A stretch of DNA of 64,000 nt from Paragonimus skrjabini miyazakii (lineage: Eukaryota; Platyhelminthes; Trematoda; Plagiorchiida; Troglotrematidae): assembly GCA_014338405.1 (NCBI GenBank), contig JTDE01022129.1, positions 17,554 through 81,553 of the forward strand, read 5' to 3'. Under the pieces are notes generated by a model, which ran no database searches, was not told the origin of the DNA, and worked only from the letters and a program-made list of their open reading frames with translations. Each line of letters starts with the position of its first letter. The stretch's first letter is position 1. A program made the position numbers and the translations under genes. Below, piece after piece: positions 22,201-35,400 of the stretch.

Positions 22201-24128
22201 GTAAGCCAAATCTTCTAGAACTGATTTGATTTTGTTTTTGTTTTTCCCATTTCACCATATTGCGGTTTCATTGTTGTGGTTTGCAGCTGTACTGTAGACG
22301 AGATATCTCAGTACTATGTAATGACGCAGATAGTCGATTGTACGGTCGCTGGTTTGTATCTCGACTGATCGTGCGGTGTAGCTTTCAGTTTCTTATTTAA
22401 CCCACGTAATTTAATTTTCATCAGTCAACTGAGTATGTCAACTTCTTCTTCAGTCGTGCACTGCGAGCTACCCAATAATTATGTCGAAACGAGACTAGAC
22501 ACTGTTGGAGTTCGTATGTAGTATAATAATGCAAACCAATATCACATGCACTGCACACGTAGTTTCCGAATTGGCACAGCCGGTACATTTCGATGTTGTT
22601 TGAAAAAGTCAGCTTGTAAATCTTCGGTGTTGCACCTTGATTTTTTATACGAAACCAAGTACTGTCGGTATTTACGGTTTTTATCTGGATTTTGTTCGTA
22701 CAATCTTCGGTAGCGATCACTTTTTCAGTGCACAACTCTCCTAGCAACGATTCCCATTATGTTCACTACCGCGCTTCGTGTATGTTCACGCTACTCTCGG
22801 TTTCGTTAAACCTGTTGGTCATAGTCCTACTGTGGGGCATGTTTGGAACTATCTGCGAGCAAAAAAGTAGAAGTTCTTCCCAAGCTGAGTGCTTACTGGC
22901 GATCCACATACACTGGTCATCACAACACTCTTACCTTCAATCTATGCTTAGCCGATCCGAGCCTCGATTGTCTTGTGTTACTTCGACGGGATAATTATAC
23001 ACTTTTTCACAACTGATAAATAGGGAGCAAAATATATTTAGTGCCTCAATATGACACACAGCGAAAACGTGCACAAAACCACTGTTATGGTTGGAGAAAG
23101 TGAAAATGCTCCGTATGAACATTGCGGACCCGAACTGTGTGGGTTTCCACACAAGATGGTATGATTGACATGTTCTGATAAACCTCTCGAACGCGTGCAG
23201 TAGGACAACTTATCCGTATGGAGAACGATGAAAAGAAATTCTCGACGTTTTCACCCTACTGTTACTGATTCGGACACGACATTGCGCGTGTTTCGACTAT
23301 GAGTGCATTTTATGTCAGTCTCTGCATACCGGTTGCCATTCGTTTGTGGACTGATCTGGCCACACATGTCTGCTCATCGATTGTCTATCAAGCCTACTTT
23401 TGAAGCGGTTTTTCTCATAACAACAAACACCTTGCTGTTCAATAACTGAGTATGTTCTACCGCACAGAGACGAAATGGGTAAGTCAAGTCGCGCGTATGT
23501 TTGACATACGCTTCATTCAAGCTTTTTTGGTTACTCGGTAAAACGTTTCTCCCTTTGAGGTGCTGAGCATTGGTGACCTCCGCTTTCTCTTCTCTGCAGT
23601 TATCTTACTTTGATTGGAAGGTTTTCTTCAGTCGCCAAAAATGAGTTTGTGGTTCAAATTCAAATTTGAGTTGGATGCGGCGTGTGTCAGCGAAACCAAC
23701 GGTAGTTCAGCGCAAACCGCATTTAGCGACATGAGTGAAGGTTCCGTTTGGTTTCGGTAGCTGTGACAGGTTCATATGCAGAAAGATTTCATCCTCCATG
23801 TTTGTAAATTTTAAAATATCTCAACTTTTGTAGTTGTCTAAAAGCTAGTAAACATCTACCACGAACCCCGGAGGGGATGTTTTCACGAATAGTCGGTTCC
23901 GGATCGATTTTAACCTATGGCGAAAACAAGTGCAATAACTGACGAAAGTAACTCGCATGCCCTTCTGTAACCCCAATGACCACGACCATATGGCCTCATG
24001 AACATCTGGACTACCATTCTGCCGCTCCATTCACGAGTCATGTTTCCACTTCCCCCAGACATAAGTGGTGCTAATGAGACTCAGCTCGTTTTAAGCGACC
24101 GTCCCGCATTCCGTTGAATCCAACTGTT

Positions 24129-24147
24129 TGTGTGTGTGTGTGTGTGT
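24129..24147 (+). repeat. (TG)n microsatellite
   Basis: Uninterrupted TG dinucleotides over 19 bases, in an ACF1 intron. Confidence 0.95.
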
Positions 24148-25855
24148 ACATGTTGCTCATTAGTGTTCGCGCACGAATTATGGTCTTGAGAGATATGACG
24201 AACCTGGCTTTGCTGTTTCATTCGGTACGTTAATGGTCGATTAGAAACTGCTCTTTGTCATGCAGATCTATGTTTGAATAACTGATGTATATTATGCTTT
24301 GTATTGTTCCTGCGTGCGTTTGCAACTAAAAACGTCATCGACAGCAACCAACATCCCTATTCTTCAGTTACAGTTCGGTTGTTTATTTCCTGCACGCATA
24401 AACTATTACCATCTTTCCTCAAGTTTATCATCTACTCCAACTGTTTGCAGCTGAAGAGCGAACCCAAAGACCTTTCTGATTTACTATGATCAGAAAAGCT
24501 TTTTGAAGATAATTGCATTTTAGATTCTTCCTTTTTTATCGAATGTATGCCAAGTCAAGTTCTCAGTGGTATCTCGTATGGCTTTGCTGTCATACAGGGT
24601 AAGATGTAGGTAGAGTATTACTGTTGGCCGCCTAAGCCATTGAATTAACCGGGGTTTGTGCTCATGACCTTGTAATCGGTGGTCGGTGTCGCCGCCACAA
24701 TGCTAGTATCTTCCCTTCACGTGACTTCGTAGTTTTCTGTGTGTATTTGAACAGTTTGGGTGCGTATTAGAAATTTCTATTTGTCTCATTTGGTTCGGCC
24801 GATGATGACGGAACTGATCTGTGAGTTTTGATGAGAGGAGTATGCAGACCATCCGTATCCTGTTTGTCCTCCCACCCTCACTGGTAAACTGTCCACTATC
24901 ATGGCTGTGTTTCAAGTAGGACACCCAGACAATTTGAAGTCTGTCATCTTCTTACCGATGACACGGTGTTGGTGTACGTAGACTGGCCGCGCTGCATTTG
25001 GATAGCCTCGTGATTAACACACAGGAGTGGCTTTGTGTTGGTGTTCACCTGTGTGCGTTAGATGCTAGTTCGCCTGTTTCGAGTGCATATCACGATGGCA
25101 CTTTTTAATACTCTCTTGCCTACAGTAAACCTACTGGTATCGAGATTAATCTATGTTATAATCGTCATACTTTCCTTCTGGAATGAGTCATTTGCACGTA
25201 AACTCTGCAGTAGATACATATTGCTGAAACACGAATCCATATGGAAGCAGTGCAACCTACGTCATCGGATATTTTCTGCTGTGAGACACGTTGATCAATA
25301 AGGAGAGTCGATACTGTCTGGCTGTCCAACCCTGGGGGCATTCAGTGTAACCAAGGCCTGCACTCTACCCTATGTTGAGTTAATCGGCATCGTTACGAAT
25401 ATTAAATGCGTAACAATGAACTACGACGTTCAAACGCTTACTACTCAGCCAACGCTGACTGGATTCCATGAAGGTTGTTGTAAGGTCGTTTGGTTTGTAT
25501 AGAGTTGCACGTTCTGTTCAACGGTACTCGTGATCTCTGCGTTTGTAATCAGGTGTTCGTCGGTTTTAAGCGCGAACTAAGTTGTGGATTACATGATGGT
25601 GTTTCCCGTTAGGTCCATCATCAATTTGGTGGGCTGGAGTTTGTTCATGAGGATTGCCTGTGGTATTCACCGTCAAAGTCGTTGATTCATATCTGTACCG
25701 ATCCATATTGAGTCCCAGTTGTGAAAAATCTAGATTTCGGCTGAGACCGAACCAGTACCATGAATACTGAGTGATTTATTAGACCCCAGTCAATTGCGAT
25801 GATTGTGTTCTGTAGGGATTCGTTGTTTTCTCAGCAGCTGACTGGTTCTATTTCC

Positions 25856-25876
25856 GAGAGAGAGAGAGAGAGAGAG
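25856..25876 (+). repeat. (GA)n microsatellite
   Basis: Uninterrupted GA dinucleotides over 21 bases, in the same intron. Confidence 0.95.
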
Positions 25877-26448
25877 TACCCGAGATTGATCAACAGTACC
25901 ATCCTTCGTCACCTTTGTCTTACTTGTAAATGTCCTACACGTGAATTGCAGTGTCGTCGATGTTGTCAATTGAATGTTAATCTTCTTCAACTACTGGATC
26001 GTCACGAGAGGAATCACTTATCTGCTGAGAATGCATCCTACATCCTCTGAGCGTATTGTTACGAAATTGAACTGATGTTGACCCTTGTCCTGCCTTTTCA
26101 CCTATCCCATCATTGTGAAGTTTCTTTGTGGGTAAATAAAACATTTCAAAGTTGTTCCGTGTCGTTCATTACTGACTGTTAAATTGGGGCTTATGGACTG
26201 CACACGGGTCCTCTGTCGTATATCATCGGTCTGTTACATGTCCAATACCGCGAGGTCTATTTATGCTGTGTTCACTCAATTGTTTTGACCAGGTAATCGT
26301 TCGTCATATTTTCTGATACAACGTTTATCTGGAAGGAGGGTAACCACTAGCACAACAACTCATGGCGGCCCTATCACCTGGTGTTCATTTACCATTTTCT
26401 GTCTCTGCGCAAACAAATAGTCTTCAAATTCCCCCTCTTTCATTATAG

Positions 26449-26758
26449 GCGCTACTGGCTTATATTATCTCTTCCATGCATCCTCATCGAAGATGCCCCA
26501 TCGCCTACAGATCCAGTCGCCACGAAACCCGTTATTCCAAACCGACAGTTCTCATCATTCTATCCTGAGTGTGCCGAACGATTGGGTCTGTCTTCGTGTA
26601 CTGCAGCTGGGCGTCGTTTGCGGGACTTTGTCCGATCGCTACCGTACAAAGACGCGGATGACCGGGACTATGTCACTTACCAGTTGGCGTCTCGGCTACG
26701 GGAGGGCGACAACGCACCGGCGTATACTACTGAACAGTTGCGAATGCTAGTAAAGCCG
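26449..26758 (+). CDS. BAZ1A: ACF1/BAZ1A-like, exon completing the RRYW motif
   Basis: Acceptor 'ctttcattatag' and donor 'CCG|gtaata'. Its first base completes Arg, then 'RYWLILSLPCILIED' follows, matching family 'RRYW-I-F-P-x-I-P-G-L-F-I-E-E'. The middle and end are a helical, charged segment ('GRRLRDFVRSLPYKDADDRDY') of unknown role before the next conserved block. The following intron is only 91 bases, typical of short flatworm introns. Confidence 0.9.
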
Positions 26759-26849
26759 GTAATACTGAATGCTGTCCCCTTTCGTGCTTGTCCTTTTTTA
26801 TGCTACTCGTAAATTTTTCCTTAACTGTCGAACTTTTCTCCTGTTACAG

Positions 26850-27398
26850 GAGCGCGCACAGGTCAAGGAATTGGCGCAACAAAATAGTGGCCCGGTGTTT
26901 GACCACCTGCAATCCATCATATCGCATCGGTCTACTGATTCAAGGTCCTGTCATACTCGATGGTACATAATTAGGCCCACTGAAGAACCAGTGCCTGTAC
27001 TGTTGCCAGCAAAGTCTGCTCAACAAAAATCTGACTGTGTACAGGAGGTGGAAGAGACTAAACCAGACATTTCCCAAACATTGACTAAGTTGTCGTCTGA
27101 TGGCGAGTCTTGTGTGTCCCGTGTTGATATTGCGGAGGACGGTAAGTCGCCAACAGCGCACCGACCTGCTTCCACTGATCCTACCTCTCTAACTGCTTCG
27201 GACATAACTTGCTCCACTGTTAGTCCCATGATTCTAGAGCGAGCCAGCTGGACTCTTGATTGTCTAGAGGCTTCACTGAACGCTCGCGGCGTACGGGAAT
27301 CACGGTTGCGCAAGACTATTGGTCAGCTGCGCCCTCTTCTTATTCGTGTCATCGCCTCATGCTCACCTACAGCAGAATCACCCTTTTACTGGAAACAG
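26850..27398 (+). CDS. BAZ1A: ACF1/BAZ1A-like, exon with L-N-x-RG-x-RE helix block
   Basis: Acceptor 'ctcctgttacag' and donor 'CAG|gtaatt', phase 0 both ends, 183 codons. Residues about 30-110 are a disordered charged/Ser-Thr linker. From about residue 133 it reads 'WTLDCLEASLNARGVRESRL', matching BAZ1A 'LDQLIEALNSRGHRESALKE' and the related BAZ2 'LHPRGIREKAL' block, the third WHIM-type element. The next helix 'LRPLLIRVIAS' fits as well. This block is conserved throughout the BAZ family. Confidence 0.9.
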
Positions 27399-27488
27399 GT
27401 AATTTAGTTTCGCATTTTGCTGTGGAGTTTTTCCGGAAGCATTGTTTCATATGTCTACTTCGACTTGCTCCCATCTGTTCTCTTCCAG

Positions 27489-27721
27489 CAGACTGCCGTC
27501 GCCACCACTCGCGCGTCTTCCAGCACGTGCTCGACAAAACAGTCGGTATCAATTAAACAAGCGCAGACCATCCTGTTGGCCTGGCTTGAAATTGCTCTAC
27601 GTCGACTGGCTGTTCGACTTCGGCTGTCCAGCGTGATTCGGCCCATGCTCCTGTCCCACACGAATGACACAGTGAGAGATCAACATGATGGAATCAAATC
27701 TGAGGAGGATGAAGAGTCAAT
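27489..27721 (+). CDS. BAZ1A: ACF1/BAZ1A-like exon, helical segment
   Basis: Acceptor 'tgttctcttccag' and donor 'TCAAT|gtaagt', after a 90-base intron. A helix 'QTILLAWLEIALRRLAVRL' corresponds to the BAZ1A 'LELRLRDFLLDIEDRIYQG' region. The tail is acidic ('SEEDEES'), as in the human protein, where an acidic linker follows. An in-frame TGA-like reading (ATG TAA) occurs only if the strong donor is ignored. Confidence 0.8.
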
Positions 27722-29362
27722 GTAAGTTTCCTGATGCTTTCCCAACAGGTTGAAAAGACGTAAAGGCCATACCTTGAAGTTCTCAGTATTTGTACAGTTT
27801 CACTTCCAGTGATTCTAATACTTTTCTCTGACTCGATACTCTCGCGTGCGAACCAACCAATGGTTATATTTTCCTTGAAAAATCTTCCGTAGCCTATACC
27901 TGTATTGAATAGTATGAGGCTATCCTTGTCTCATGACGCAGGGAAGCAGTTAGGACTATCTGGCGCACGTAAGAACATGCGCGTTATTGAGTGCAGTTAT
28001 TTCCCACAGCGAGCTTTGTCACTTCCTTGGGGCCAGCGCGGTCAGTAATGGGGAATTGAACGAGAGCGATAACGCAAAGTGTAGCCGGTTCCATTTCCCG
28101 TTCAAACTATCTCTATCTGATGAGTCCAAACAAGAACGAAACCGTTCATAAGATTTCGGTTTGATGAGGGCACCAAGAAGTGTTGCAAACACCATTTTAA
28201 GTCCTTGCGACCGTAGCCGGTGCAAATTGGTAGTCCCAGTGGACTGTGTCCACTGATGTGTTGCTGTCTATGATGTTGATGATGTGTCCATCCACACTAC
28301 CGTGGTGAAAACAAGCTATAACTCAATTGTGTTTTGTTTAATAGTTGTCTATCAGCCTGTCCTATGTGGTTTAATCTGGATGATCACCAGAGCATGGTTG
28401 TTAATGCGAATCACTAGCTGATTTCTCAGTTCACACTGGGGTTATTACAGTCGTTCGTGTGCTATTTTTGAAAGGGACAAGTGGAAATTAGTCTCCTTAA
28501 CAGTAGGCATTATTTTTTCGAGGGACAACCAACTGCTCAGACGTGTGTAATTGCACTCGACCAAATTCATTCTGACATGGAATCCAAATGGCGCTGTTTC
28601 ATTCTGTTGACACTTTCGGCATGTGAGCCACAATTTTGAACCAGTTTGACAAAAGCAGAAGATGCTTCTCCGGCCTTCACATTACAAACGTTAGCAAGCA
28701 TACGACGCACTTAGTCGTATGCAGGAAGCTCTGCGATACCGTCAGCTTGTGTCCAAATCTGTATGGTTGAAGCAGTCAAGATAATCGGAGTTCTGGCCTG
28801 CGACATTGTGCTTGGTAATTGGCATGGTTACAACTGTGCTATCTCGTGCAACTCCGCATAAAGGATTAATTCAGTCTGCAATTTATCAATTAGCACAATC
28901 ACTCCTGTCTGCTAAATCTGTTACGGCAACAGTGGCCAGCCGAGACCCAGCCCTACCCGAGTCGTTGGCGTCAATCAGAATAAGTTTACCTCCAGAATGT
29001 TTTCAAAATAGCCCGTTTCACCAACCACACCAATGATGAACTGGATTAGTTAAATCGTCTAATAAGTTCGTGTTCGTATGCATGTCTGATTCCGCTCTTC
29101 CTAATGCAGTTTTGCACCTTTTAGTCTAATGTTTGCTGCTGTCAGTTGGGTCAACCCTCAGGGATGAACCTACGGAAGAAACCGACCAGTCATTATGGTG
29201 GAATCCATTTGATGTGTACGCAGCACTTTTACTGTTTACCAACTGTATACTTGACTGTTAGAAACGGAATTCAGCATTTTAGTTGATTTGCCTATATTTG
29301 TCTACATTTCATGTTTTCCTACAGGCGACTCAGATTTGTGTATGATTGTATCCCCCTTACAG
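27722..29362. other. Intron, nothing firm
   Basis: An open frame at 28806-29036 (75 codons) looks mildly protein-like but has no domain and is not needed for frame. A degenerate 'tctatgatgttgatgatg' at 28268-28286 resembles the ATG repeat at 32384-32401. Confidence 0.5.
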
Positions 29363-29520
29363 TTCTTCACACGGGTTGACTTCTGACAATACCGAATCGT
29401 CTGCCTACATGCCCTTTTCTACTTCCACACTGGAACCTCAGGGACGATTAGGGCTGTTGGCGCGGGCACTGCTAGCACTCGGTCGGGCGATCGGGCCAAA
29501 ATGCGTGTCCGGACCAATCA
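29363..29520 (+). CDS. BAZ1A: ACF1/BAZ1A-like, short exon before the W-x-R-W block
   Basis: Acceptor 'gtatcccccttacag'. The exon runs in the frame set by 27721 and contains 'LLARALLALGRAIGPKCV', which fits the BAZ1A/BAZ2 block 'LA-x-A-L-x-x-I-E-x-x-I-E-R-R-F/Y-L'. The donor is less sure: 'CA|gtgggt' at 29521 leaves one base and joins 31155 to make Ser; an alternative donor at 29525 would break phase with that acceptor. An upstream acceptor at 29323 runs into stops in all usable phases. Confidence 0.7.
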
Positions 29521-31154
29521 GTGGGTTTTCTGTTGATTGCCGTTTGTGTATTGGAACCTACTCTGGTCACAGGGTGGTTTTGCGTTCACGATCCATTTTC
29601 GTTTTCCTTGTGATTCAGCGGACTTTATTGACCTAAAACGTTTTCATTTTACTCCTGTATTTCTGGAGGGCTGTCATCAGCTTTAACGAGTTTTTTCCCC
29701 AAGACGACCGTGAATGTTGTGAGACATGGTCGTTCAGGGTTAATCGATGTCTGCATCTGATCATACACGTTGGTTGATTCTAGCCGGTTAAATGAGGTCA
29801 AAAGACGGATAATTGTTAAAGAGAATCAAACAATTTTGTTGGCAAAGTTTTTATGGAGAGATTAACACGTACTGGAGGTATCAACCGACCGTCTTCCGTG
29901 GTGAACAACCGGCGTTGGATGCGAGGCTAGTAAACGACGGGTTAACGTAGTGAACTGAAGACAGTTGACAATGGGGTAGCCGTACAGATTGAGTTTGTTT
30001 TTCAGCTTTGAAGTCTCGCGATTCATGGTGTGCTGTCAAAAGCGTTAAAGTAGACGACGGTTTCACTAATGTGAATGTTGTTATTATCTAACTGATTTGT
30101 CCATTAATTATGTACAGTGAATAAGTGAAGGGGATTGCGGAAGCTTTGTTCCCACTGGCAACTTAGCTGTTAGTTTGGCAGATGTTGACACGATCGTCAC
30201 TAGCACTGCTTCAGTGGTTCACACTGTCACCTAATTGTTGGTCAACCATGAGAAGCCCTAGTCCATAGGGAAGGTACAGGAATTATCTTCTAAAATCGCC
30301 GTCTGATTTCAGACACTGGACACTAAGGTGTGTATTTCTTACAAACATACGACTGAATTGTATTTAAGGATAACAAGCCGTCTGTAAAACAACGGCTTTC
30401 ACTACCCCGCATCGTTAAGTGTCATTACTCAACGGACGGCCCGGTCAAACAACGGTGGCCTCCACACCAGTGACTCTGACTGATTGCACAATCCCCTAAG
30501 GCTTTCAGTCAAATGTTAAGTGAATCACGAGAACTCCAACCCTGGAGTCGAACACGATCAATTCTTTCTAACCGGCCTCTTCTATTTCCAGTCATCAATT
30601 GGCTACATTGTGTCATATATCAGCAAGCTAAAAATGTGGTAGGTTTCCTTAATCATCTAAATCTATATCTTCTGAGGGCTTAGTGAGCGACCCTGACCGC
30701 CCCTGGAAGCCAAAACTCAACCTCTCGGTTGTTTATCCGTTGTTTATGCTCAAACATTGTATAGAACTTAGGCCTCTCTCTCTCGTGGTTGCATATTTGC
30801 TAATCGCCAATGTATGTATTGCTATCATTGATACTGATGCTATTTGTTACGTCGGTTCCGGTTAATCTGATTGAATCTCGTTTTCTGTGTTCATGATCAT
30901 ATTTTCTGGTTGCTTCTTGAAGTTTCGCCCACCTCAAATTGTTCATTATTAGATCACATCTGATCGAATTATTACCATTATACGATATGTGTCCAACTAT
31001 CCTAGCTGGTTGTCACATTCCTAAACGATAGTTTACGCACAGTCATTATGGTTATGAATTATTCTTCCGGATATCAACGTTACCGGTCATTCTAAGTATA
31101 ACATATCCGTTTGACACCAGTTTCTATCCCCCCTCGCCCCGTATCAACGTTAAG
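29521..31154. other. Intron with one dispersed-repeat copy
   Basis: Holds copy 3 of the dispersed repeat (30106-30200). Nothing else recognised. Confidence 0.5.
30106..30200 (+). repeat. Dispersed repeat family, copy 3
   Basis: 'cagtgaataagtgaa' then 'ggcaacttagctgttagttt' matches the order seen in 21165-21320, though the core is more diverged. Confidence 0.4.
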
Positions 31155-31506
31155 GTAATGATAGTCGAACGCTTCGTGGCGGTGGCTCTATTCAGTCGAA
31201 TTCCTCCATTGACGGACGAGAAAGTTCCCCGTCACTGCCTCGATCGGATCAACGGACGACACTCAGTAACCAACCTGTACGCACCACAGGCTGGCAGCGT
31301 TGGTGTGCGCATGTTCAAAATGCCCGGTCTCCGTCCGAGCTACACCTACTCGCCCGGGCACTAGAACGTGGTGTACGACGTGCTGCCCTCGTTCGAGGCC
31401 GTGGTTTTTTCACACGGACAACCGATTCGACTTCTAAACACGCATTGCCTAAGTTGCGATGCACTGCATGCACGTACGTTCGTGAGGTGCGCTTGTTCCG
31501 TTTGTC
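31155..31506 (+). CDS. BAZ1A: ACF1/BAZ1A-like, pre-PHD exon with first PHD cysteine pair
   Basis: From 31292 it reads 'WQRWCAHVQNARSPSELHLL', matching family 'W-R-x-x-L-x-x-x-x-S-x-x-Q-V-x-L-x-L' and then 'LERGVRRAALVRGRG', the block before PHD in BAZ1A ('LDRSVIW...'). It ends with 'LRCTACTYVREVRLF', whose C-x2-C (31460-31471) is the first zinc pair of the PHD finger. The start, after 'caacgttaag', is phase-compatible but the acceptor is weak; 31196 is an alternative start. The donor 'TTGTC|gtgaca' was chosen because its two leftover bases plus A at 35845 make Ser. A stop follows if unspliced. Confidence 0.75.
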
Positions 31507-31944
31507 GTGACAGATCAACCGGTTACTTAGCGCAGTATGGTAGACGGATTTGCTATCCTTTTACCTTCACTGATACCTATTTATGTGCGTTTTGGTGATG
31601 TAACTGACTTTGTGTGCCTCTTTCTGATTGAGTGTTAATCCATTCAGCACAGTATTCGAAGATGTCGAACCAGTGACTTTTGTACGCAATAGGCAACTCA
31701 TCGAATCCAGCATTCCAGGCTTATCATCAAATACCCTACTTAGCACTCTCAGCTAACCCTCCCAGTTCATTGGTGGAAGATATGAGGTGGCTAATACATA
31801 ACGTGATAAAAGAAGATGAATACAACTGTTAGAGTTACAAACGATAGATCATGTTAGAATCCGCGTGACTCACTTAGCTTCTGACTGATAACATTAGGGT
31901 GTACGACATTTTGTTGGGTTCAGGAGTGTTACTGTCGTGGTTGT

Positions 31945-32070
31945 TTGGTTGAACCGAATGGTGCGAGCAGTGAAAGCTGTAAGGAACATGTATTGTAGGT
32001 GTCGTTTTACTCACACTTGCAACTCAGTTGTTTGTGCCCAAGATGAGGCATCTGGATGTTGCTTGTCTGT
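31945..32070 (+). repeat. Dispersed repeat family, copy 4
   Basis: Core 'cacttgcaactcagttgttt' near 32014-32033, preceded by 'cagtgaaagctgtaagg' and followed by a 'catctggatgttgc' segment, as in copies 1 and 2. Confidence 0.5.
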
Positions 32071-32383
32071 TTTTAGGCGTGCACACATCATTAGACCGGC
32101 TGTGACGGAATCGTGAGATCAGACCTTGACAGGACACTTCGCAACAACTTGATACGGTCACCCCCATAGTTTGAAAATTTCCACAATCTTATTGGGTGTT
32201 GACAACAGAAGAATTTTCGAAACAAACGAACGGAAGCTACTAGAAGAATATAGGCTGACCTGCATTTGAATGGCCTTTAGAGGAAATGAGTTCACCGCAT
32301 GATCATCATCATAACGTTCATCCAGTGGTGGAAAGTTTCAAGGTTTTGCACTTGATTGGCTCTAAACCAAACCTTTGCTGTCT

Positions 32384-32401
32384 ATGATGATGATGATGAT
32401 G
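32384..32401 (+). repeat. (ATG)6 trinucleotide repeat with duplicated flank
   Basis: Six ATG units. The block 'aaaccaaacct' occurs on both sides (32364-32374 and 32402-32412), suggesting a small local duplication around the repeat. Confidence 0.85.
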
Positions 32402-35400
32402 AAACCAAACCTGGATTGTGGTGCACCCTTATGCATTCTTTTGTACGCACGCACACATCTGCGTGGATCACGGATGTCATGTTCACAGCTGGCTTTTTCT
32501 TGTAACGCACGTAGATTTGAGCTGTCATCTGGCTGTGTGTGTCTACGAAGCTTTTAGTAGTTGTAACTAAAACGAGGTGGACGAGTGATGATCTTGTAGA
32601 AGGACTCAAAAGCCGCCACTGTGAGTTGTGTACGTTGCTTTTACAGTCTACCACCGCGATCTGGTTCATCAACACATATTGTGTCACAGAAGCTGGAAAC
32701 TGATCGCTAGTGTGAATCGTATTCATTTAACTGGAAGAAACTGGCTTGCCTATCGGAGTTACAATGGAGGTGATGAACAATATTGTGGAATTTTCTTCAT
32801 ATTTTTGCTGAGAATGCACTACACGTTTGCATTTTCATGTTTGTTTACCAACTGTTTACTGTTTGCTTCAATCCAAACTGATTTCAGTGTTTTTTACTTA
32901 ATCAACATGGCTCGTATACGTCCATTGCTTGCCATAATTGGTTGCTACAACTATTTCCACAACATCCTGTATTTTCACACATTCACCATGTATTTTTGCA
33001 TCACATAACCATGTTTTTCAGCACGAACTTTCGGCATGGAGTTGAAAAACTATCTAACACGTTAAACGCAGTCACGCGCAATCTTAACCATACTGAGTTG
33101 TTTGAACAGTCTACTGTGGACGTACATCTTGTTGACCGGACAACTAGTGGCGGACTAAACATAGAGCCAATATTTTACAAAAAACAATCACTGACACGTA
33201 ATCACGGATGGAACACAGGGTCGTGACATTGGATAGACCTGTTGCATGATTCCGTATTCGCAATTTTGTATCTATACCCTACTGCAGTACCATTGGGATA
33301 GTATCAGCACAGTGCGCTATACACTCGATCAGAGTTGAGTCACTCAAACTGGCAGTTTGGTTATCAGTGCCCATACTTTGGTGGCTACCCACGGTCATGA
33401 CTAAGTCTATTCAGTTCTATTGGAATTTGTAAATTAAAACAATCCAGGCGAGAATGTCAAGGCTAATTAAGACAAATAAGAATGTTACGTGGGAACGCTG
33501 AAGGGCATGGGAGTCCCACATGGACTTTTAAGAATGAGCACTAAAAATGCAGTTCTTGAAGGGGATACCGACTGTTCTGAAGGGCCGCATTAGTTAATCC
33601 ATATGCTTCTACATTTATAGTGTTTGTTTATCAAGGTTATGGGCATGATTATGGAAGTGTTAAAGTCGAAGAGCATGTGAACATAGGAGTCTAATCTACT
33701 GAGTGAAGCGAACGACATATTAGTTAGTTGGATCAATCCACAACACCAAACGTACACTGCGATTTCGACGAGTTGGGTCATTTTGTACCATCAATAGCAC
33801 TGAATATATCACCAAATTTATTCCAATTCGGGAATATTGCAACAAATAGCAGTCGTTGATGCTAGGATGCTTTTTGTTCTACTCTTAACAGTAATCATTG
33901 TAAGGCACAAAATGTGGGTATTCCTCTGTCTTATTTTGTTCTCAACTAGTATGCCTATAACCTTCCACTCTGACTCCGATCGACGTACTCACGGGTGATT
34001 GCTAAAACATTATCTCATCCGACCCGTTGCAGACATGGCCAGGCGTAACTGACGTTCGTGCATCTCGTGTGATACATTTTATCAAATCTACGCCAAATTT
34101 TCATGCTGAAGTAGCACGCGGATGTGTTTTGACGCTTGACTGTTAACTTAGGAGAGTGCACCGTCGTAGAGACAAACTTGTGATTGTGGTGGCTACTTGC
34201 ACAGAAGGTAGTGAGTTACGTCCACCTTCGGCCATCTGCCATTGTTCCGGCTGAAAACTTTGAGGATGACTGGGTTGCATGAGTCATATGGTGATAACAT
34301 TCTACTCGCAGTTCGCGGCCCAACCTGGTATCTCATCGAGGCCGTATATTTGGAAACAGTTGTGCGAGGTTCCACGATTTTTGCTTCTTACTCGTCTGTG
34401 ATGTAGTCGCCAGGATTGATACCAATTCATAACACAGTGATTTAATTCTCACGTTTGGACACCACTCGGGCTGTGTGTAACAACAAGCGTAATCTTAGTG
34501 TTTAATCACATAACATAAGCCAGTCTGTTGGTTATATTACGAGAAGTCTTTTTTATACTGTCCAACGGTTCCGTGGTTATGCATTAAAAAATTATGACAA
34601 ATATTTTACTAAACCTGTACGCCACTCAAGTTGAACTCACACTGTATAGATAATGCAACAGAAAGACAAAATCATCGACTACAGCTCTCAGGTTTACATA
34701 TGTGCTTTTTTACGCTATAACAGTGTTGTTGCCTGGTCTGTGAGAAACACTACATTTTATTCTCCCCACTCTCAAATCATTCTCCTATTTGGGTTTAAGC
34801 TAAGTGTTTGTTCTATAGTTGACACAAGATGCACTAAGTGCTAACTTCCATGGTTACCCTTTCAATTGTAACCACATCTAACCACTCATCTCGATTCGCT
34901 TGCTTCCACTATTTGTCTCATGAACTTGTGGTTCGTTTATGTTCATCCAAATAATACTGTTATGGTCTATGCAAATCACGTCTGCTTGTCCACCTCTTCA
35001 CACATACACCTGTTCTTTGTATGATTATGATTTATTGTCTAATTTGTTTTTGTCCTGTACTCACTAGCTGGTTACATTTACAAAGTGAATGATTGTCTGT
35101 GAATGTTTTGCAGTAAGGCCAAGGGATGATAGACGATAGTGTCTACAGACAATGTTTTGGTTTGTGGTGCTCCTCTGAGTTTGAAACACGTGCTAACCGG
35201 AATGTAACCAATGTCTAGCTATTTTGTTTGTCTGCAATATTTCATCTGTAGTGATACATTCCCCCTCCCCCCCCTCAATTTATGACTGCTGGTTTACATT
35301 CCTGATCTTTGTTCAGTCAGCTGATAACGTCATCATTTTTTTACTGGTATGAATAACCTAGTAATTTTTACTCACGTGCGATAGCTTCACAATGCCAAGT

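Larger units (their letters stand above)
22201..26448. other. Long intron inside the LG-x-DR-x-x-RRYW motif
   Basis: Contains (TG)n at 24129-24147 and (GA)n at 25856-25876. A minus-strand open frame at 22421-22747 (108 codons) has no recognisable domain. A weak tRNA-like pattern on the minus strand near 24640-24710 is too degraded to call. Confidence 0.55.

Noticed and set aside
22421..22747. Minus-strand frame of 108 codons inside an ACF1 intron
   Set aside because: No domain, no splice or promoter context; likely chance.
27417..27725. Reading the frame through 27721 to a stop (ATG TAA) as a gene end
   Set aside because: The 'AAT|gtaagt' donor is near-perfect and the next exon continues the family pattern in phase, so the stop is intronic.
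28806..29036. 75-codon open frame as an extra ACF1 exon
   Set aside because: No similarity to the family between the flanking blocks, no need for it in phase, and weak splice sites.
32382..33226. Overlapping open frames on both strands around the ATG repeat
   Set aside because: Length partly comes from the trinucleotide repeat; no protein-like pattern.
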